From contig JBCDGG010000057.1 of NCBI GenBank assembly GCA_038757905.1, positions 1 through 29,348 of the forward strand: DNA of 29,348 nt, read 5' to 3'. Of this stretch, positions 6,916 through 14,322 are shown in pieces; position 1 is the first letter of the stretch, and each line of letters starts with the position of its first letter. The position numbers and the translations under genes were made by a program. Below the pieces are notes generated by a model, which was not told the origin of the DNA, made no database searches, and saw only the letters and a list, made by a program, of their open reading frames with translations. Source of the DNA: HLUCCA09 sp038757905 (GTDB taxonomy: Bacteria > Pseudomonadota > Alphaproteobacteria > Rhodobacterales > Rhodobacteraceae).

Positions 6916-7659
6916 TCACGCGGCGTCGTCGCCGTCCTGCGCCCGGCCGCCCCGGTCACCCCAGGGCGCGACCAGCGGTTCTTCGGTGCCGTCGATCCGC
7001 TTCACCGTCTCCTCAAGCGCGACCGCGCGCGCAACCGACGCGTTGTGCGGTGCGCGAGCGTCGACAAACTCGGCCAGCGTGGTGACGCCCCCGAGCGGCT
7101 CCGCGGCATAGCGCCCGTTCTGGGGCCCGGGCACCGGCACCTCGCCCGCGAGCAGAGCGTCGATGATCTCGCCCAGGCGCTCCGCCGTCAGATCCTCGTA
7201 ATAATCCTTGCCGATCTGGGCCATCGGCGCGTTGGCGCAGGCGCCCAGACACTCCACCTCTTCCCAGCTCAGCTTGCCGTCGCCGCTCACCGTGTGCGGG
7301 CGCTTGGCGATCTTGTCCTTGCAGACCGCGACAAGATCCTCCGCCCCGCAGATCATGCAGGTCGTCGTGCCGCAGATCTGAATGTTGGCGACAGAGCCCA
7401 CGGGATGGAGCTGGAACATGAAGTAAAACGTCGCCACTTCGAGGGCGCGGATATGGGCAAGCCCGAGCATGTCGGCCACATGCTCGATGGCCGGACGGCT
7501 GAGCCAGCCTTCCTGCTCCTGTGCCCGCCACAGAAGCGGGATGATCGCGCTCGCCTCGCGGCCTTCGGGATACTTCGTGATCTGCGCCTCCGCCCAGGCC
7601 CGGTTCTCGGGCGTGAAGGCGAAGGTGTCAGGCTGGTCGGGGTGCAAACGGCGGAGCAT
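6916..7659 (-). CDS. nuoE: NADH-quinone oxidoreductase subunit E ([2Fe-2S] thioredoxin-like subunit)
   Basis: A 247-residue subunit of the NADH-oxidising module of complex I. It carries the off-path [2Fe-2S] cluster N1a next to FMN in NuoF. The ligands are C96 and C101 (ICGTTTCMICG) and C137 and C141 (ECLGACANAP), in a thioredoxin-like domain covering about residues 15-170. The C-terminal 70 residues are a variable extension, longer than in the shortest NuoE proteins but without the HHH domain that some alphaproteobacterial NuoE proteins carry fused. The start at 7659 is followed by a typical NuoE N-terminus. It lies downstream of two paralogous four-helix membrane protein genes. Confidence 0.97.
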   Translation of the reverse strand: MLRRLHPDQPDTFAFTPENRAWAEAQITKYPEGREASAIIPLLWRAQEQEGWLSRPAIEHVADMLGLAHIRALEVATFYFMFQLHPVGSVANIQICGTTTCMICGAEDLVAVCKDKIAKRPHTVSGDGKLSWEEVECLGACANAPMAQIGKDYYEDLTAERLGEIIDALLAGEVPVPGPQNGRYAAEPLGGVTTLAEFVDARAPHNASVARAVALEETVKRIDGTEEPLVAPWGDRGGRAQDGDDAA

Positions 7660-7741
7660 GTCTCTCCTCAGGAAACGGTGTTGAAGGGGTTCTAGGATGC
7701 AGGGCGGCGCTCTCCAGTGCGACGAAGGCCCACAGGCCCGC

Positions 7742-8101
7742 TCAGTATCCGGCGATCACCGCCGCGCCGGCGAAGCCGATCACCAAAAAGCACAGCCCGC
7801 CGGCCACCGCGTGGGGCCACCACGGCTCGCCCTGACTGGCGTAGAGATAGGCGTCGTAGAAGCTGATCGCGGCGAACACGACGAACAGGTACAGGATCAC
7901 GATCGCGTCGCCATAAAGGGCCGATCCCGCCGCCAACGCGGTGAAGCCGGCATAACGCCCGGTCATGACGGCGGGAAGATCGCGCAGCCGGTGATGCGCC
8001 CGCCGCATCGCCCAGTCGGGATCGACCGCGAATGCCAGCGTCATCGCCAAGGTGAAGAGGGCGCCGCCCGCAGCAGCGATCATGGCAAAGGTGAGAAGCA
8101 T
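7742..8101 (-). CDS. Small four-helix membrane protein, copy 2 of a tandem pair
   Basis: A 119-residue protein with about four hydrophobic segments (residues 3-25, 47-63, 65-83 and 95-117). It is clearly related to the protein at 8211-8561. Both contain LP..M..RYAG at about residue 42 and D(A)xxY...G.PxWxH near residue 82, with helices at matching positions, and even the leader ...ACCGCCATGCT is alike. I do not recognise the family. It lies between nuoD and nuoE in the nuo direction, with about 80 bases to nuoE. A role linked to complex I or to the membrane around it can only be guessed. No catalytic motif is visible. Confidence 0.7.
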   Translation of the reverse strand: MLLTFAMIAAAGGALFTLAMTLAFAVDPDWAMRRAHHRLRDLPAVMTGRYAGFTALAAGSALYGDAIVILYLFVVFAAISFYDAYLYASQGEPWWPHAVAGGLCFLVIGFAGAAVIAGY

Positions 8102-8210
8102 GGCGGTGTCCCGTCGTCTTGCGCGCCGTCGGCCCGGCTGAGCGCCTCCCGCGCAGAGGATTGGGCCCCAAAGAAGACGCCGGGGGCGGCGGGGTCAAGT
8201 CCACGCGACG

Positions 8211-8561
8211 CTAGGGAAGGGCAAAGAGGGCCGCCACGGCCCCGACAGCGGCCACCGCCCCCACCGCGAGATGCAGCCAGAACGGGTGGCCCGCCCGGCG
8301 ATAGACGAAGGCATCCCCCAGCCCGATCACCGCGAACGCCAACAGCATGGCGAAGAGCAGGCGCGGCGCGTTGAAGAGCGCGGCGACCAGCGCCAGCGCA
8401 CCGAGCCCGGCATACCGCACGAGCATCGCCTGGGGCAGCATGTCCAGCCGGTGCTGCAGCAGCGTCAGCCCGCGGGATTTGTTGAAGGCCAAAAGGCCGA
8501 GCGCCACGGCGAGGAAGGCGACGGTCGCCCAGGTGACGAGGGTCAGAAGGGTCGAGAGCAT
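8211..8561 (-). CDS. Small four-helix membrane protein, copy 1 of a tandem pair
   Basis: A 116-residue protein of about four membrane helices (residues 5-25, 45-62, 66-85 and 92-115) with a basic loop after helix 1 (NKSRGLTLLQHR). It pairs with the gene at 7742-8101 through LPQAMLVRYAG and DAFVYRRAGHPFWLH, which align with LPAVMTGRYAG and DAYLYASQGEPWWPH, so it arose by tandem duplication followed by divergence. GGAG lies just upstream of the start at 8561. The family is not recognised. The position in the nuo operon between nuoD and nuoE is the only functional hint. Confidence 0.7.
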   Translation of the reverse strand: MLSTLLTLVTWATVAFLAVALGLLAFNKSRGLTLLQHRLDMLPQAMLVRYAGLGALALVAALFNAPRLLFAMLLAFAVIGLGDAFVYRRAGHPFWLHLAVGAVAAVGAVAALFALP

Positions 8562-8600
8562 GGCGGTCTCCGGGTTGGGGTGCCGCCCGACGACGGCGGG

Positions 8601-8735
8601 TCAGGCGATGCCGTTGCAGATCGCCGGGCGGTTGTTGCTCCACAGCAGGAATATGCCCGTTCCCGGACCGAAGCCCAGGGCGGCGGCCGTCATCAGGCCA
8701 AGACGCGGGCGGAGGCGTCCGCCGCGTCGCCACAT
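8601..8735 (-). CDS. Very small single-helix membrane protein (44 residues)
   Basis: The product begins with a strongly basic stretch (MWRRGGRLRPRLG), then a hydrophobic helix (about residues 14-31), then a short tail with one Cys (NNRPAICNGIA). The start ATG at 8735 lies only 7 bases after the stop of the preceding gene, which favours coupled translation because no strong ribosome binding site is seen. The RLRP-plus-helix layout resembles the N-terminus of the 87-residue neighbour (SPRLRPVVAAG), so this could be a shortened duplicate. The function is unknown. Confidence 0.45.
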   Translation of the reverse strand: MWRRGGRLRPRLGLMTAAALGFGPGTGIFLLWSNNRPAICNGIA

Positions 8736-8742
8736 CGCAGGA

Positions 8743-9006
8743 TCAAGCAGGTGGGAGCGCATGCTGGTTTTGCGACCAGAGCCGCGGCTCGACCTCGCAC
8801 GCCTCTCCGTCCGGGCACAGGCGGACCGGCGCATTGCATTCGGGCCTGCCCTCGGGCCACAGACGCGGCTCGGAACAGGTGACGGACACTCCGGACGAGG
8901 TCGCTCCGTGCCAAACTCCGTGCCAGAAATAGAGGGACGATCCCGCCCCGGTCAGGAGGGCGCCGACAAACCCGGCCGCGACAACGGGGCGCAGACGCGG
9001 ACTCAT
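8743..9006 (-). CDS. Small membrane-anchored cysteine-containing protein coupled to nuoD
   Basis: An 87-residue protein with a basic N-terminus and one hydrophobic segment (about residues 7-28), followed by a hydrophilic domain with four cysteines (C44, C57, C64, C70) and the repeated motif EPRLW (46-50 and 73-77). The ATG at 9006 overlaps the nuoD stop as ATGA, a strong sign of translational coupling. The four cysteines in an exported domain could form two disulfides or bind a metal. I do not recognise the family. The location puts it with complex I genes, but this is the only functional clue. Confidence 0.6.
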   Translation of the reverse strand: MSPRLRPVVAAGFVGALLTGAGSSLYFWHGVWHGATSSGVSVTCSEPRLWPEGRPECNAPVRLCPDGEACEVEPRLWSQNQHALPPA

Positions 9007-10223
9007 CGGTCGACCTCTCCAAAGACGATGTCCATCGTGCCGATGATCGCCGAGACGTCGGCCAGTTGATGCCCTTTGGCGACATGGTCCATTGCTTGCA
9101 GGTGCAGGAAGCCCGGGGCGCGGAGTTTGGCGCGGTAAGGGCGGTTGGTGCCGTCGGCGACGAGATAGACGCCGAACTCGCCTTTGGGGGCCTCGACCGC
9201 GGCATAGACCTCGCCCGCGGGGACGTGGAAGCCCTCGGTATAGAGCTTGAAGTGATGGATCAGCGCTTCCATCGACGTCTTCATCTCGGAGCGCTTCGGC
9301 GGGGTGATCTTGCCCCGGGCCATCACATCGCCCTGCCCCTCCGGCGCGCGCAGCTTGTCGATCGCCTGGCGCATGATCTTCACGCTCTCGCGCATCTCTG
9401 CCATGCGGCAGAGGTAGCGATCATAGCAATCGCCGTTCTTGCCAACGGGGATCATGAACTCGAACTCGTCGTAGCATTCGTAGGGCTGCGCGCGGCGCAG
9501 ATCCCAGGCAAGGCCGGAGCCGCGCACCATCACGCCGGAAAAGCCCCAATCCTGGATCTCCTGCTCGCTCACCACGCCGATATCGGCGTTGCGCTGCTTG
9601 AAGATGCGGTTCTCGGTCAGCAACTCGTCGATATCGTCGAGCACCTTCAGGAACGGATCGCACCAGGCCTCGATATCGTCGAGCAGTTCGGGCGGCAGAT
9701 CCTGATGTATGCCGCCGGGCCGGAAATAGGCCGAGTGGAGGCGCGCGCCGCAGGCCCGCTCGTAGAAGATCATCAGCTTCTCGCGCTCCTCGAAGCCCCA
9801 GAGCGGCGGCGTCAGCGCGCCGACATCCATGGCTTGCGTGGTGACGTTCAGCAGATGCGACAGAATCCGCCCGATTTCGGAGTACAGAACCCGGATCAGG
9901 GAGGCGCGGCGCGGGATCTCGATCCCGGTCATGCGCTCGATGGCCAGGCACCAGGCGTGCTCCTGGTTCATCGGCGCGACGTAATCCAGCCTATCGAGAT
10001 AGGGCAGGTTCTGCAGATAGGTGCGGCTCTCCATCAGCTTCTCGGTGCCCCGGTGCAGAAGCCCGATATGCGGGTCGCAGCGTTCCACGATCTCGCCGTC
10101 GAGCTCCAGCACAAGGCGGAGAACGCCATGAGCTGCAGGGTGTTGCGGCCCGAAGTTGATGTTGAAGTTGCGAATCTTCTGCTCACCGGTCGTGGCGTCG
10201 GTAAAGCCCTTGGATCCGTCCAT
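9003..10223 (-). CDS. nuoD: NADH-quinone oxidoreductase subunit D (49 kDa subunit)
   Basis: A 406-residue complex I subunit that, with NuoB, forms the quinone-reducing site at the base of the peripheral arm; it descends from the large subunit of NiFe hydrogenases. The N-terminal NFNINFGPQHPAAHGVLR holds the quinone-site His-rich loop, followed by DPHIGLLHRGTEKLME and the NQEHAWCLA region. The ending EVDR is typical of the family. The start ATG at 10223 is preceded by AGGAGG with an 8-base gap; an in-frame upstream extension was rejected because it lacks family similarity. A sulfotransferase gene lies immediately upstream, 35 bases away, separating it from nuoC. Confidence 0.97.
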   Translation of the reverse strand: MDGSKGFTDATTGEQKIRNFNINFGPQHPAAHGVLRLVLELDGEIVERCDPHIGLLHRGTEKLMESRTYLQNLPYLDRLDYVAPMNQEHAWCLAIERMTGIEIPRRASLIRVLYSEIGRILSHLLNVTTQAMDVGALTPPLWGFEEREKLMIFYERACGARLHSAYFRPGGIHQDLPPELLDDIEAWCDPFLKVLDDIDELLTENRIFKQRNADIGVVSEQEIQDWGFSGVMVRGSGLAWDLRRAQPYECYDEFEFMIPVGKNGDCYDRYLCRMAEMRESVKIMRQAIDKLRAPEGQGDVMARGKITPPKRSEMKTSMEALIHHFKLYTEGFHVPAGEVYAAVEAPKGEFGVYLVADGTNRPYRAKLRAPGFLHLQAMDHVAKGHQLADVSAIIGTMDIVFGEVDR

Positions 10224-10258
10224 GTGTTGTTCCTCCTGCCGGGGCGCGCGCGGCCCCG

Positions 10259-11227
10259 CTACCGATACGCCGTGCGGCGCCAATGGTCGGGCACGCGATC
10301 CCCGAACCGGTCGAACGTGAACTGATAGATATCGTCGAGCGCCGTGCGCAGCTTCTCCCACTTCTTGTGGGGAAACGGATAGCTCAGCCCCTCATGGACC
10401 CGCCGATCGGGCTGGGCGGTATGCGGGGCGATTTCCAGAAAGCTGCACACCCGATCGAAGACCGATTGCTCGAACATGGTCTCGTAGAATAGAAAAAGCA
10501 CGTCCTCCGGCGGCACATGCGTCTCGAGTTGGCCGACGGTGTAGCGGTAATCGCAATGATTGCGGCGCGACAGGTCGGTCTGCGTCAGATCGTGATACAT
10601 CCACTCGCTGAGCTTCTTGTCGGCCCTGTCCTGCGGGATATCGCGATGACGGATCATCATGCGCAGGAACGACCAGTACCGGTCCACCGGATCGCGCAGA
10701 ATGAAGATGAACTTGGGCCGGCGCCCTTCCGGCGACACGTACTCCGTCATCTCCTTGTACGCGCCCGGCGGGCTGTAAGAGTAATCCGGCGTGAAATCGC
10801 ACAGATAGCGCGCCTTGCCCGCGTTCCGCGACAGCTCATACATCCACGCGCGCGGGCCAAGATGCCCGGCCCGGTAGATCTTCATCAGGTTCAGCTCGCC
10901 CTGGATCCGGCGCACGCGGCGCGCAAACGTCGCGTCATCCTGGGTTTCGATGCTGTGCAGCAGTTTGCGGATCGACTTGGCCTTCCACCCGCGCATCCCG
11001 CTGGGTTTGCCGTAGGCCACATCGAAGTAGTGCATCTCCTTGTCGAAGGGGTAGAAATGGCACTCGGGATGCGCGGAAAGGTTCTCGGCCAGCCATGTGG
11101 TGCCGGCTTTCTGCGCACCGACGCAGAACAGCATCTGCCGGCCCGTCGGCACCGTCGGGCGCTCGCTTCGGGGCAACAGAGGCGCTTCGGCGCGCTCCCG
11201 TTCCATCATCCCTGTCATCTGTGTCAT
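10259..11227 (-). CDS. PAPS-dependent sulfotransferase-like protein between nuoC and nuoD
   Basis: A 322-residue protein of the sulfotransferase superfamily, which transfers sulfate from PAPS to an acceptor hydroxyl or amine. The 5'-phosphosulfate loop is VGAQKAGTTWL with K40, and the 3'-phosphate site is LRDPVDRYWSFLR with R178 and S186 in the classic spacing. The C-terminus ends FDRFGDRVPDHWRR. The acceptor cannot be read from sequence; cytoplasmic proteins of this type sulfate carbohydrates or small molecules. ATG at 11227 was chosen because homologous sequence begins soon after it; GAGG lies about 10 bases upstream. It is a homologue of the gene at 11901-12764. Both sit in the nuo operon, which is not a usual place for them. 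Confidence 0.88.
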   Translation of the reverse strand: MTQMTGMMERERAEAPLLPRSERPTVPTGRQMLFCVGAQKAGTTWLAENLSAHPECHFYPFDKEMHYFDVAYGKPSGMRGWKAKSIRKLLHSIETQDDATFARRVRRIQGELNLMKIYRAGHLGPRAWMYELSRNAGKARYLCDFTPDYSYSPPGAYKEMTEYVSPEGRRPKFIFILRDPVDRYWSFLRMMIRHRDIPQDRADKKLSEWMYHDLTQTDLSRRNHCDYRYTVGQLETHVPPEDVLFLFYETMFEQSVFDRVCSFLEIAPHTAQPDRRVHEGLSYPFPHKKWEKLRTALDDIYQFTFDRFGDRVPDHWRRTAYR

Positions 11228-11280
11228 CCCATCGTCGCCTCGGCCCTGCGTCGACTGCGCCCCGCGGGCGAAGCCGAAGA

Positions 11281-11889
11281 TCAGGCCTCTTCCTTCTTTT
11301 CGTCGCCGGGAAGGATGTAATCCGCCCCTTCCCAAGGGCTCAGAAAATCAAACTGGCGGTACTCCTGCACCAGTTTCACCGGTTCGTACACCACCCTTTT
11401 CTGAACTTCGTCATAGCGCACTTCGGTGTAGCCGGTGGTGGGAAAGTCCTTTCTGAGCGGATGGCCGCGGAACCCGTAATCCGTCAGCAGGCGCCGCAGG
11501 TCGGGATGGCCCGAGAACAGGATGCCGAACATGTCGAACACCTCGCGCTCGAACCAGTTGGCGGATGGGAAAATCTCGATGATCGAGGGGACGACGGTTT
11601 CTTCGCGAATGGCCGATTTTACACGGATGCGGTGGTTCTGGTACATCGACAGGAAGTGATAGACCATGTCGAAGCGCTTCTCGCGCTCCGGATGGTCGAC
11701 CGCCGTGATGTCGACCAGGGTCGAGAACCGGCAGCTCGCATCCGCGCGCAGAAACTCGATGAAGCCGGGGATCGAGGGCGGCACCACGTCCACCGTCAGC
11801 TCGCCGAAGGCCACGTGCCAGCCCGTGACACAGTCAGGGCGCTTTTCCTCGAGGTATCGCCCGAGCTCGTGGGATGCATCCTGCGTCAT
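11281..11889 (-). CDS. nuoC: NADH-quinone oxidoreductase subunit C (30 kDa subunit)
   Basis: A 202-residue complex I subunit of the peripheral arm that binds next to NuoD and NuoB. The family signature is present: ERExFDMFGIxFxGHPDLRR, then LTDYGFxGHPLRKDFPTTGYTEVRYD near residues 125-165. The start ATG at 11889 follows GGAGAGG; a longer frame upstream is rejected because it overlaps the sulfotransferase gene. It is a separate nuoC, not fused to nuoD. Here it is isolated from both nuoB and nuoD by sulfotransferase genes, 11 bases after one and 53 bases before the other. Confidence 0.97.
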   Translation of the reverse strand: MTQDASHELGRYLEEKRPDCVTGWHVAFGELTVDVVPPSIPGFIEFLRADASCRFSTLVDITAVDHPEREKRFDMVYHFLSMYQNHRIRVKSAIREETVVPSIIEIFPSANWFEREVFDMFGILFSGHPDLRRLLTDYGFRGHPLRKDFPTTGYTEVRYDEVQKRVVYEPVKLVQEYRQFDFLSPWEGADYILPGDEKKEEA

Positions 11890-11900
11890 GAAACCTCTCC

Positions 11901-12764
11901 TTAGGCCGCCTGCGAGGCGCGCCACCTGTTGGGCAGCCGCTCGCCATACCGGGCGCTCATGAATTCGTAAACCGGCGCGAGCGCCCGCCGCGCCCGCATG
12001 ATCTGATCCTCGCGCGGTGTCCAGCCGCGATAGGTGGCCGGATTGCGCACCTCGCCGGGCTGGGCCCACAACGGCGCGGTGAGACCCAACCATCCTTCAA
12101 GGGCGCCGAGCCGCTGCGCGGTCACCAGATCCTCGTAGAACGCATAGAGGATATGGTCCGCCGGCACGGCACTCTCCAGGGCCGCGATGGTCTTGTGATA
12201 CTCGGCCCGGTGTCTCGGGGCCGGATCGCCTTGCGTCTGGCTCCGGGTGAGCACGTCGATCCGCTCTTCAAACCGCCGCGCCAGAGCCGCGTCGCGGGCC
12301 GCATCATCCGCCGCGCCCTCGACAGGGCGGCTGCGCGCCTCGGAAATCAGCCGGTCGAGCGGATCGCGCAGAATGTAGAGGAACCGCGTCTGGTCCCCCA
12401 GGGCGGCCATCTCGGCGTAGGTCTCGGCCGACAGAAGGGCGTAGAGGGGGGTGATGTCGCAAACCACACGCGTCTCCGGCCGGCGCCGGAGGTGAAGGAA
12501 CTCAACGTAGGCGCCGTGGTCCTGGCCATCGCCGGTGACGACCTTCAGGTGATGGCGGTGCTTGCGCGAGGCCTCTTTGCCATCCCGAGCGATGCCGTCC
12601 TGCAGTCGCGCGACGATGTCGCGTGCATAGGGCGGACGGACGGCGCTCCAGTAATGGATCTCTTTCACGCCGATCGCGATCTCCGGATGGCGCCGGAACT
12701 GGGCGCCGAGCCATGTCGTGCCGGACTTCTGCGCGCCGATGACATAGAGGATGATCGGGTCCAT
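11901..12764 (-). CDS. PAPS-dependent sulfotransferase-like protein between nuoB and nuoC
   Basis: A 287-residue sulfotransferase-superfamily protein. The PAPS-binding loop VIGAQKSGTTWLG has K13, and the 3'-phosphate motif is LRDPLDRLISEAR with R133 and S141. The C-terminus (SARYGERLPNRWR) aligns with that of the neighbour at 10259-11227 (FDRFGDRVPDHWR), and the segments after the loop (EIHYW and EMHYF) also match, so the two are homologues with substantial divergence. ATG at 12764 was chosen because the P-loop begins within ten residues, as in the family; the longer upstream frame runs through tandem repeats. The acceptor is unknown. It may share a substrate pathway with the other copy. Confidence 0.88.
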   Translation of the reverse strand: MDPIILYVIGAQKSGTTWLGAQFRRHPEIAIGVKEIHYWSAVRPPYARDIVARLQDGIARDGKEASRKHRHHLKVVTGDGQDHGAYVEFLHLRRRPETRVVCDITPLYALLSAETYAEMAALGDQTRFLYILRDPLDRLISEARSRPVEGAADDAARDAALARRFEERIDVLTRSQTQGDPAPRHRAEYHKTIAALESAVPADHILYAFYEDLVTAQRLGALEGWLGLTAPLWAQPGEVRNPATYRGWTPREDQIMRARRALAPVYEFMSARYGERLPNRWRASQAA

Positions 12765-12772
12765 GGCTGCGC

Positions 12773-13021
12773 TCACCCCCTGCGATGCGCGTGCGGCGCC
12801 CATGATGCGGCAACTGCCCCCGCCCGCGTCCGGCGCGACAGATCGCGCGGCGCCGTCGCGCCTTGCACCGCGTGGGTATCCGCCCTTGACGCTGCACCCT
12901 GCACTGGGGCCGTGTCGGGTGCGGGCGTCCCGAAGAAGAGAGGCGCGGCGGCCTGCCCCGTCTCGATCCCCGTCTCGATCCCCGTCTCGATCCCCGTCCC
13001 GGACGCGGTGACGCAGCACAT
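12773..13021 (-). CDS. Possible repeat-containing small protein coupled to nuoB
   Basis: An 82-residue open frame whose ATG overlaps the nuoB stop as TAATG and whose stop lies 8 bases before the sulfotransferase start, so it neatly fills the gap. The product starts MCCVTASG, followed by GIET repeated three times (from the 12-bp DNA repeat) and an Ala/Thr/Arg-rich remainder. No domain, helix or family is recognised. The exact fit between neighbours and the TAATG overlap favour translation; the amino-acid make-up does not. It is a weak candidate. Confidence 0.28.
   Translation of the reverse strand: MCCVTASGTGIETGIETGIETGQAAAPLFFGTPAPDTAPVQGAASRADTHAVQGATAPRDLSRRTRAGAVAASWAPHAHRRG
12956..13003. 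repeat. 12-bp tandem repeat array downstream of nuoB
   Basis: The unit CCCCGTCTCGAT occurs three times perfectly (12956-12991), followed by a degenerate fourth unit CCCCGTCCCGGA. It lies between nuoB and the first sulfotransferase gene. The unit length is a multiple of three, so copy-number changes would keep an overlapping frame open. No link to an insertion sequence is seen. Confidence 0.9.
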
Positions 13022-13557
13022 TACCGGACGATGGTGCCGGTCCGGCGGATCTTGCGCTGCAATTGCAGGATTCCGTAGAGCAGCGCCTCCGCCGTCGGCG
13101 GGCAGCCGGGCACGTAGACATCGACCGGCACGATCCGATCGCAGCCCCGGACCACCGAGTAGCTGTAATGGTAGTACCCGCCGCCATTGGCGCAGGAGCC
13201 CATGGAGATCACGTAGCGCGGCTCGGGCATCTGGTCGTAGACCTTGCGCAAGGCGGGCGCCATCTTGTTGGTCAGCGTGCCCGCGACAATCATCAGATCC
13301 GATTGCCGGGGCGAGGCGCGGGGCGCGGTGCCGAACCGCTCCAGATCGTAGCGCGGCATCGACGTCTGCATCATCTCGACCGCGCAGCACGCCAGGCCGA
13401 ATGTCATCCAGTGGAGCGAACCGGTACGCGCCCAGTTGATGATATCGGCGGTCGATGTAACGAGAAAGCCGCGATCCTCAAGCTCGCGCCCGATCAGCTG
13501 GGGCACCTGCTCGCGGTCCGGTCCGGCATCGAATGCGTTGGTCGTCGCGACGCTCAT
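13021..13557 (-). CDS. nuoB: NADH-quinone oxidoreductase subunit B (cluster N2 subunit)
   Basis: A 178-residue subunit that carries cluster N2, the terminal [4Fe-4S] centre that passes electrons to quinone at the NuoB/NuoD interface. The ligands are the tandem C57-C58 (GLACCAVEMM), C122 (MGSCANGGG) and C152 (VPGCPPTAE). The length and motifs are standard. It is separated from nuoA by 166 bases without a gene. Downstream it is followed by a tandem repeat and a sulfotransferase gene instead of nuoC. Confidence 0.98.
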   Translation of the reverse strand: MSVATTNAFDAGPDREQVPQLIGRELEDRGFLVTSTADIINWARTGSLHWMTFGLACCAVEMMQTSMPRYDLERFGTAPRASPRQSDLMIVAGTLTNKMAPALRKVYDQMPEPRYVISMGSCANGGGYYHYSYSVVRGCDRIVPVDVYVPGCPPTAEALLYGILQLQRKIRRTGTIVR

Positions 13558-13723
13558 GTCACCTCCGGGGCGTTACGTGGGATCGGCGCAAATGCGCCGG
13601 CCTGCTTCCTGTCTGAGGTAGGGGCCAGCATGGCACACTGCAACATAGCGGGGCAACGGCCACCCGCCATGTTGGGCCGGCGCGACACAGGGCCTGTTGA
13701 CGCAACGACGCGCGGACCGCCGG

Positions 13724-14089
13724 CTATTCCCACTCCAGCGCGCCTTTCTTCCACTCGTAGGCGAAACCCACGGTGAGAACGGCGAGAAACACCATCATCG
13801 ACCAGAACGCCGCCATCGAAAGCTCGCCAAAGGCCACCGCCCAGGGAAACAGAAACGCGACTTCGAGATCGAAGATGATGAAGAGGATCGAAACGAGGTA
13901 GAAGCGCACATCGAACTTCATGCGCGCATCGTCGAAGGCGTTGAAGCCGCATTCGTAGGCCGACACTTTCTCCGGATCCGGGTTGCGGACAGCCACCACA
14001 GCGGCGGCGAGAATGAGGATCAGCCCGAGAGCGATGGCGATCCCGAGGAAGACAAGGATCGGCAGGTATTCACGCAGCAACTCGTCCAT
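13724..14089 (-). CDS. nuoA: NADH-quinone oxidoreductase subunit A
   Basis: A 121-residue membrane subunit of complex I with three helices (about residues 9-32, 63-83 and 91-112). The conserved loop YECGFNAFDDARMKFDVRFYLVSILFIIFDLEVAF carries the cysteine (C47) that changes accessibility in the active/deactive transition of complex I in other organisms, and the acidic FDLE segment near the quinone channel. The ending YEWKKGALEWE is typical. The start at 14089 is preceded by GGAAGGGACCT. It is the first nuo gene; a likely promoter lies just upstream. Confidence 0.97.
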   Translation of the reverse strand: MDELLREYLPILVFLGIAIALGLILILAAAVVAVRNPDPEKVSAYECGFNAFDDARMKFDVRFYLVSILFIIFDLEVAFLFPWAVAFGELSMAAFWSMMVFLAVLTVGFAYEWKKGALEWE

Positions 14090-14149
14090 AGGTCCCTTCC
14101 TTCGCGGCGGCCGTCACGGTGTCGGTTCGTGCCGTGGCTGGCTGCAGTC

Positions 14150-14175
14150 AATATAGAAGATCCGGACCGGAGCAA
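14150..14175 (-). promoter_or_regulatory. Possible promoter of the nuo operon
   Basis: On the minus strand TATATT (14155-14150) is preceded by TTGCTC (14175-14170) with a 14-base gap, and by GGCTTG if a 17-base spacing is preferred. It lies about 60 bases before nuoA in the only AT-richer patch of the region. The match is partial, so the position of the promoter is likely but its exact boxes are not settled. Confidence 0.35.
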
Positions 14176-14322
14176 GCCCCTCGGCGGGCCGAGATGTCAC
14201 GCATCTTCGCGACCTTGCGACACGTACTTGTCATCGGGCTCGTCATCGGGAGTGTCAGCGGGCTCGTCATCGGCCGTCTCCTTCGGCACGCTCCGCGCCC
14301 CTGCCCCGCCGGACCGTTCCGA

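Noticed and set aside
8736..8834. Longer N-terminus for the 44-residue membrane protein
   Set aside because: The upstream part overlaps the 87-residue gene in another frame and is Arg/Ser-rich without structure. ATG 8735 gives a sensible membrane peptide.
10224..10361. Longer N-terminus for NuoD starting upstream of 10223
   Set aside because: It would overlap the sulfotransferase gene and adds residues unlike any NuoD. ATG 10223 has an ideal ribosome binding site.
12956..13003. CRISPR-like array near nuoB
   Set aside because: The repeat unit is only 12 bases and tandem, without spacers, and no cas genes are present.
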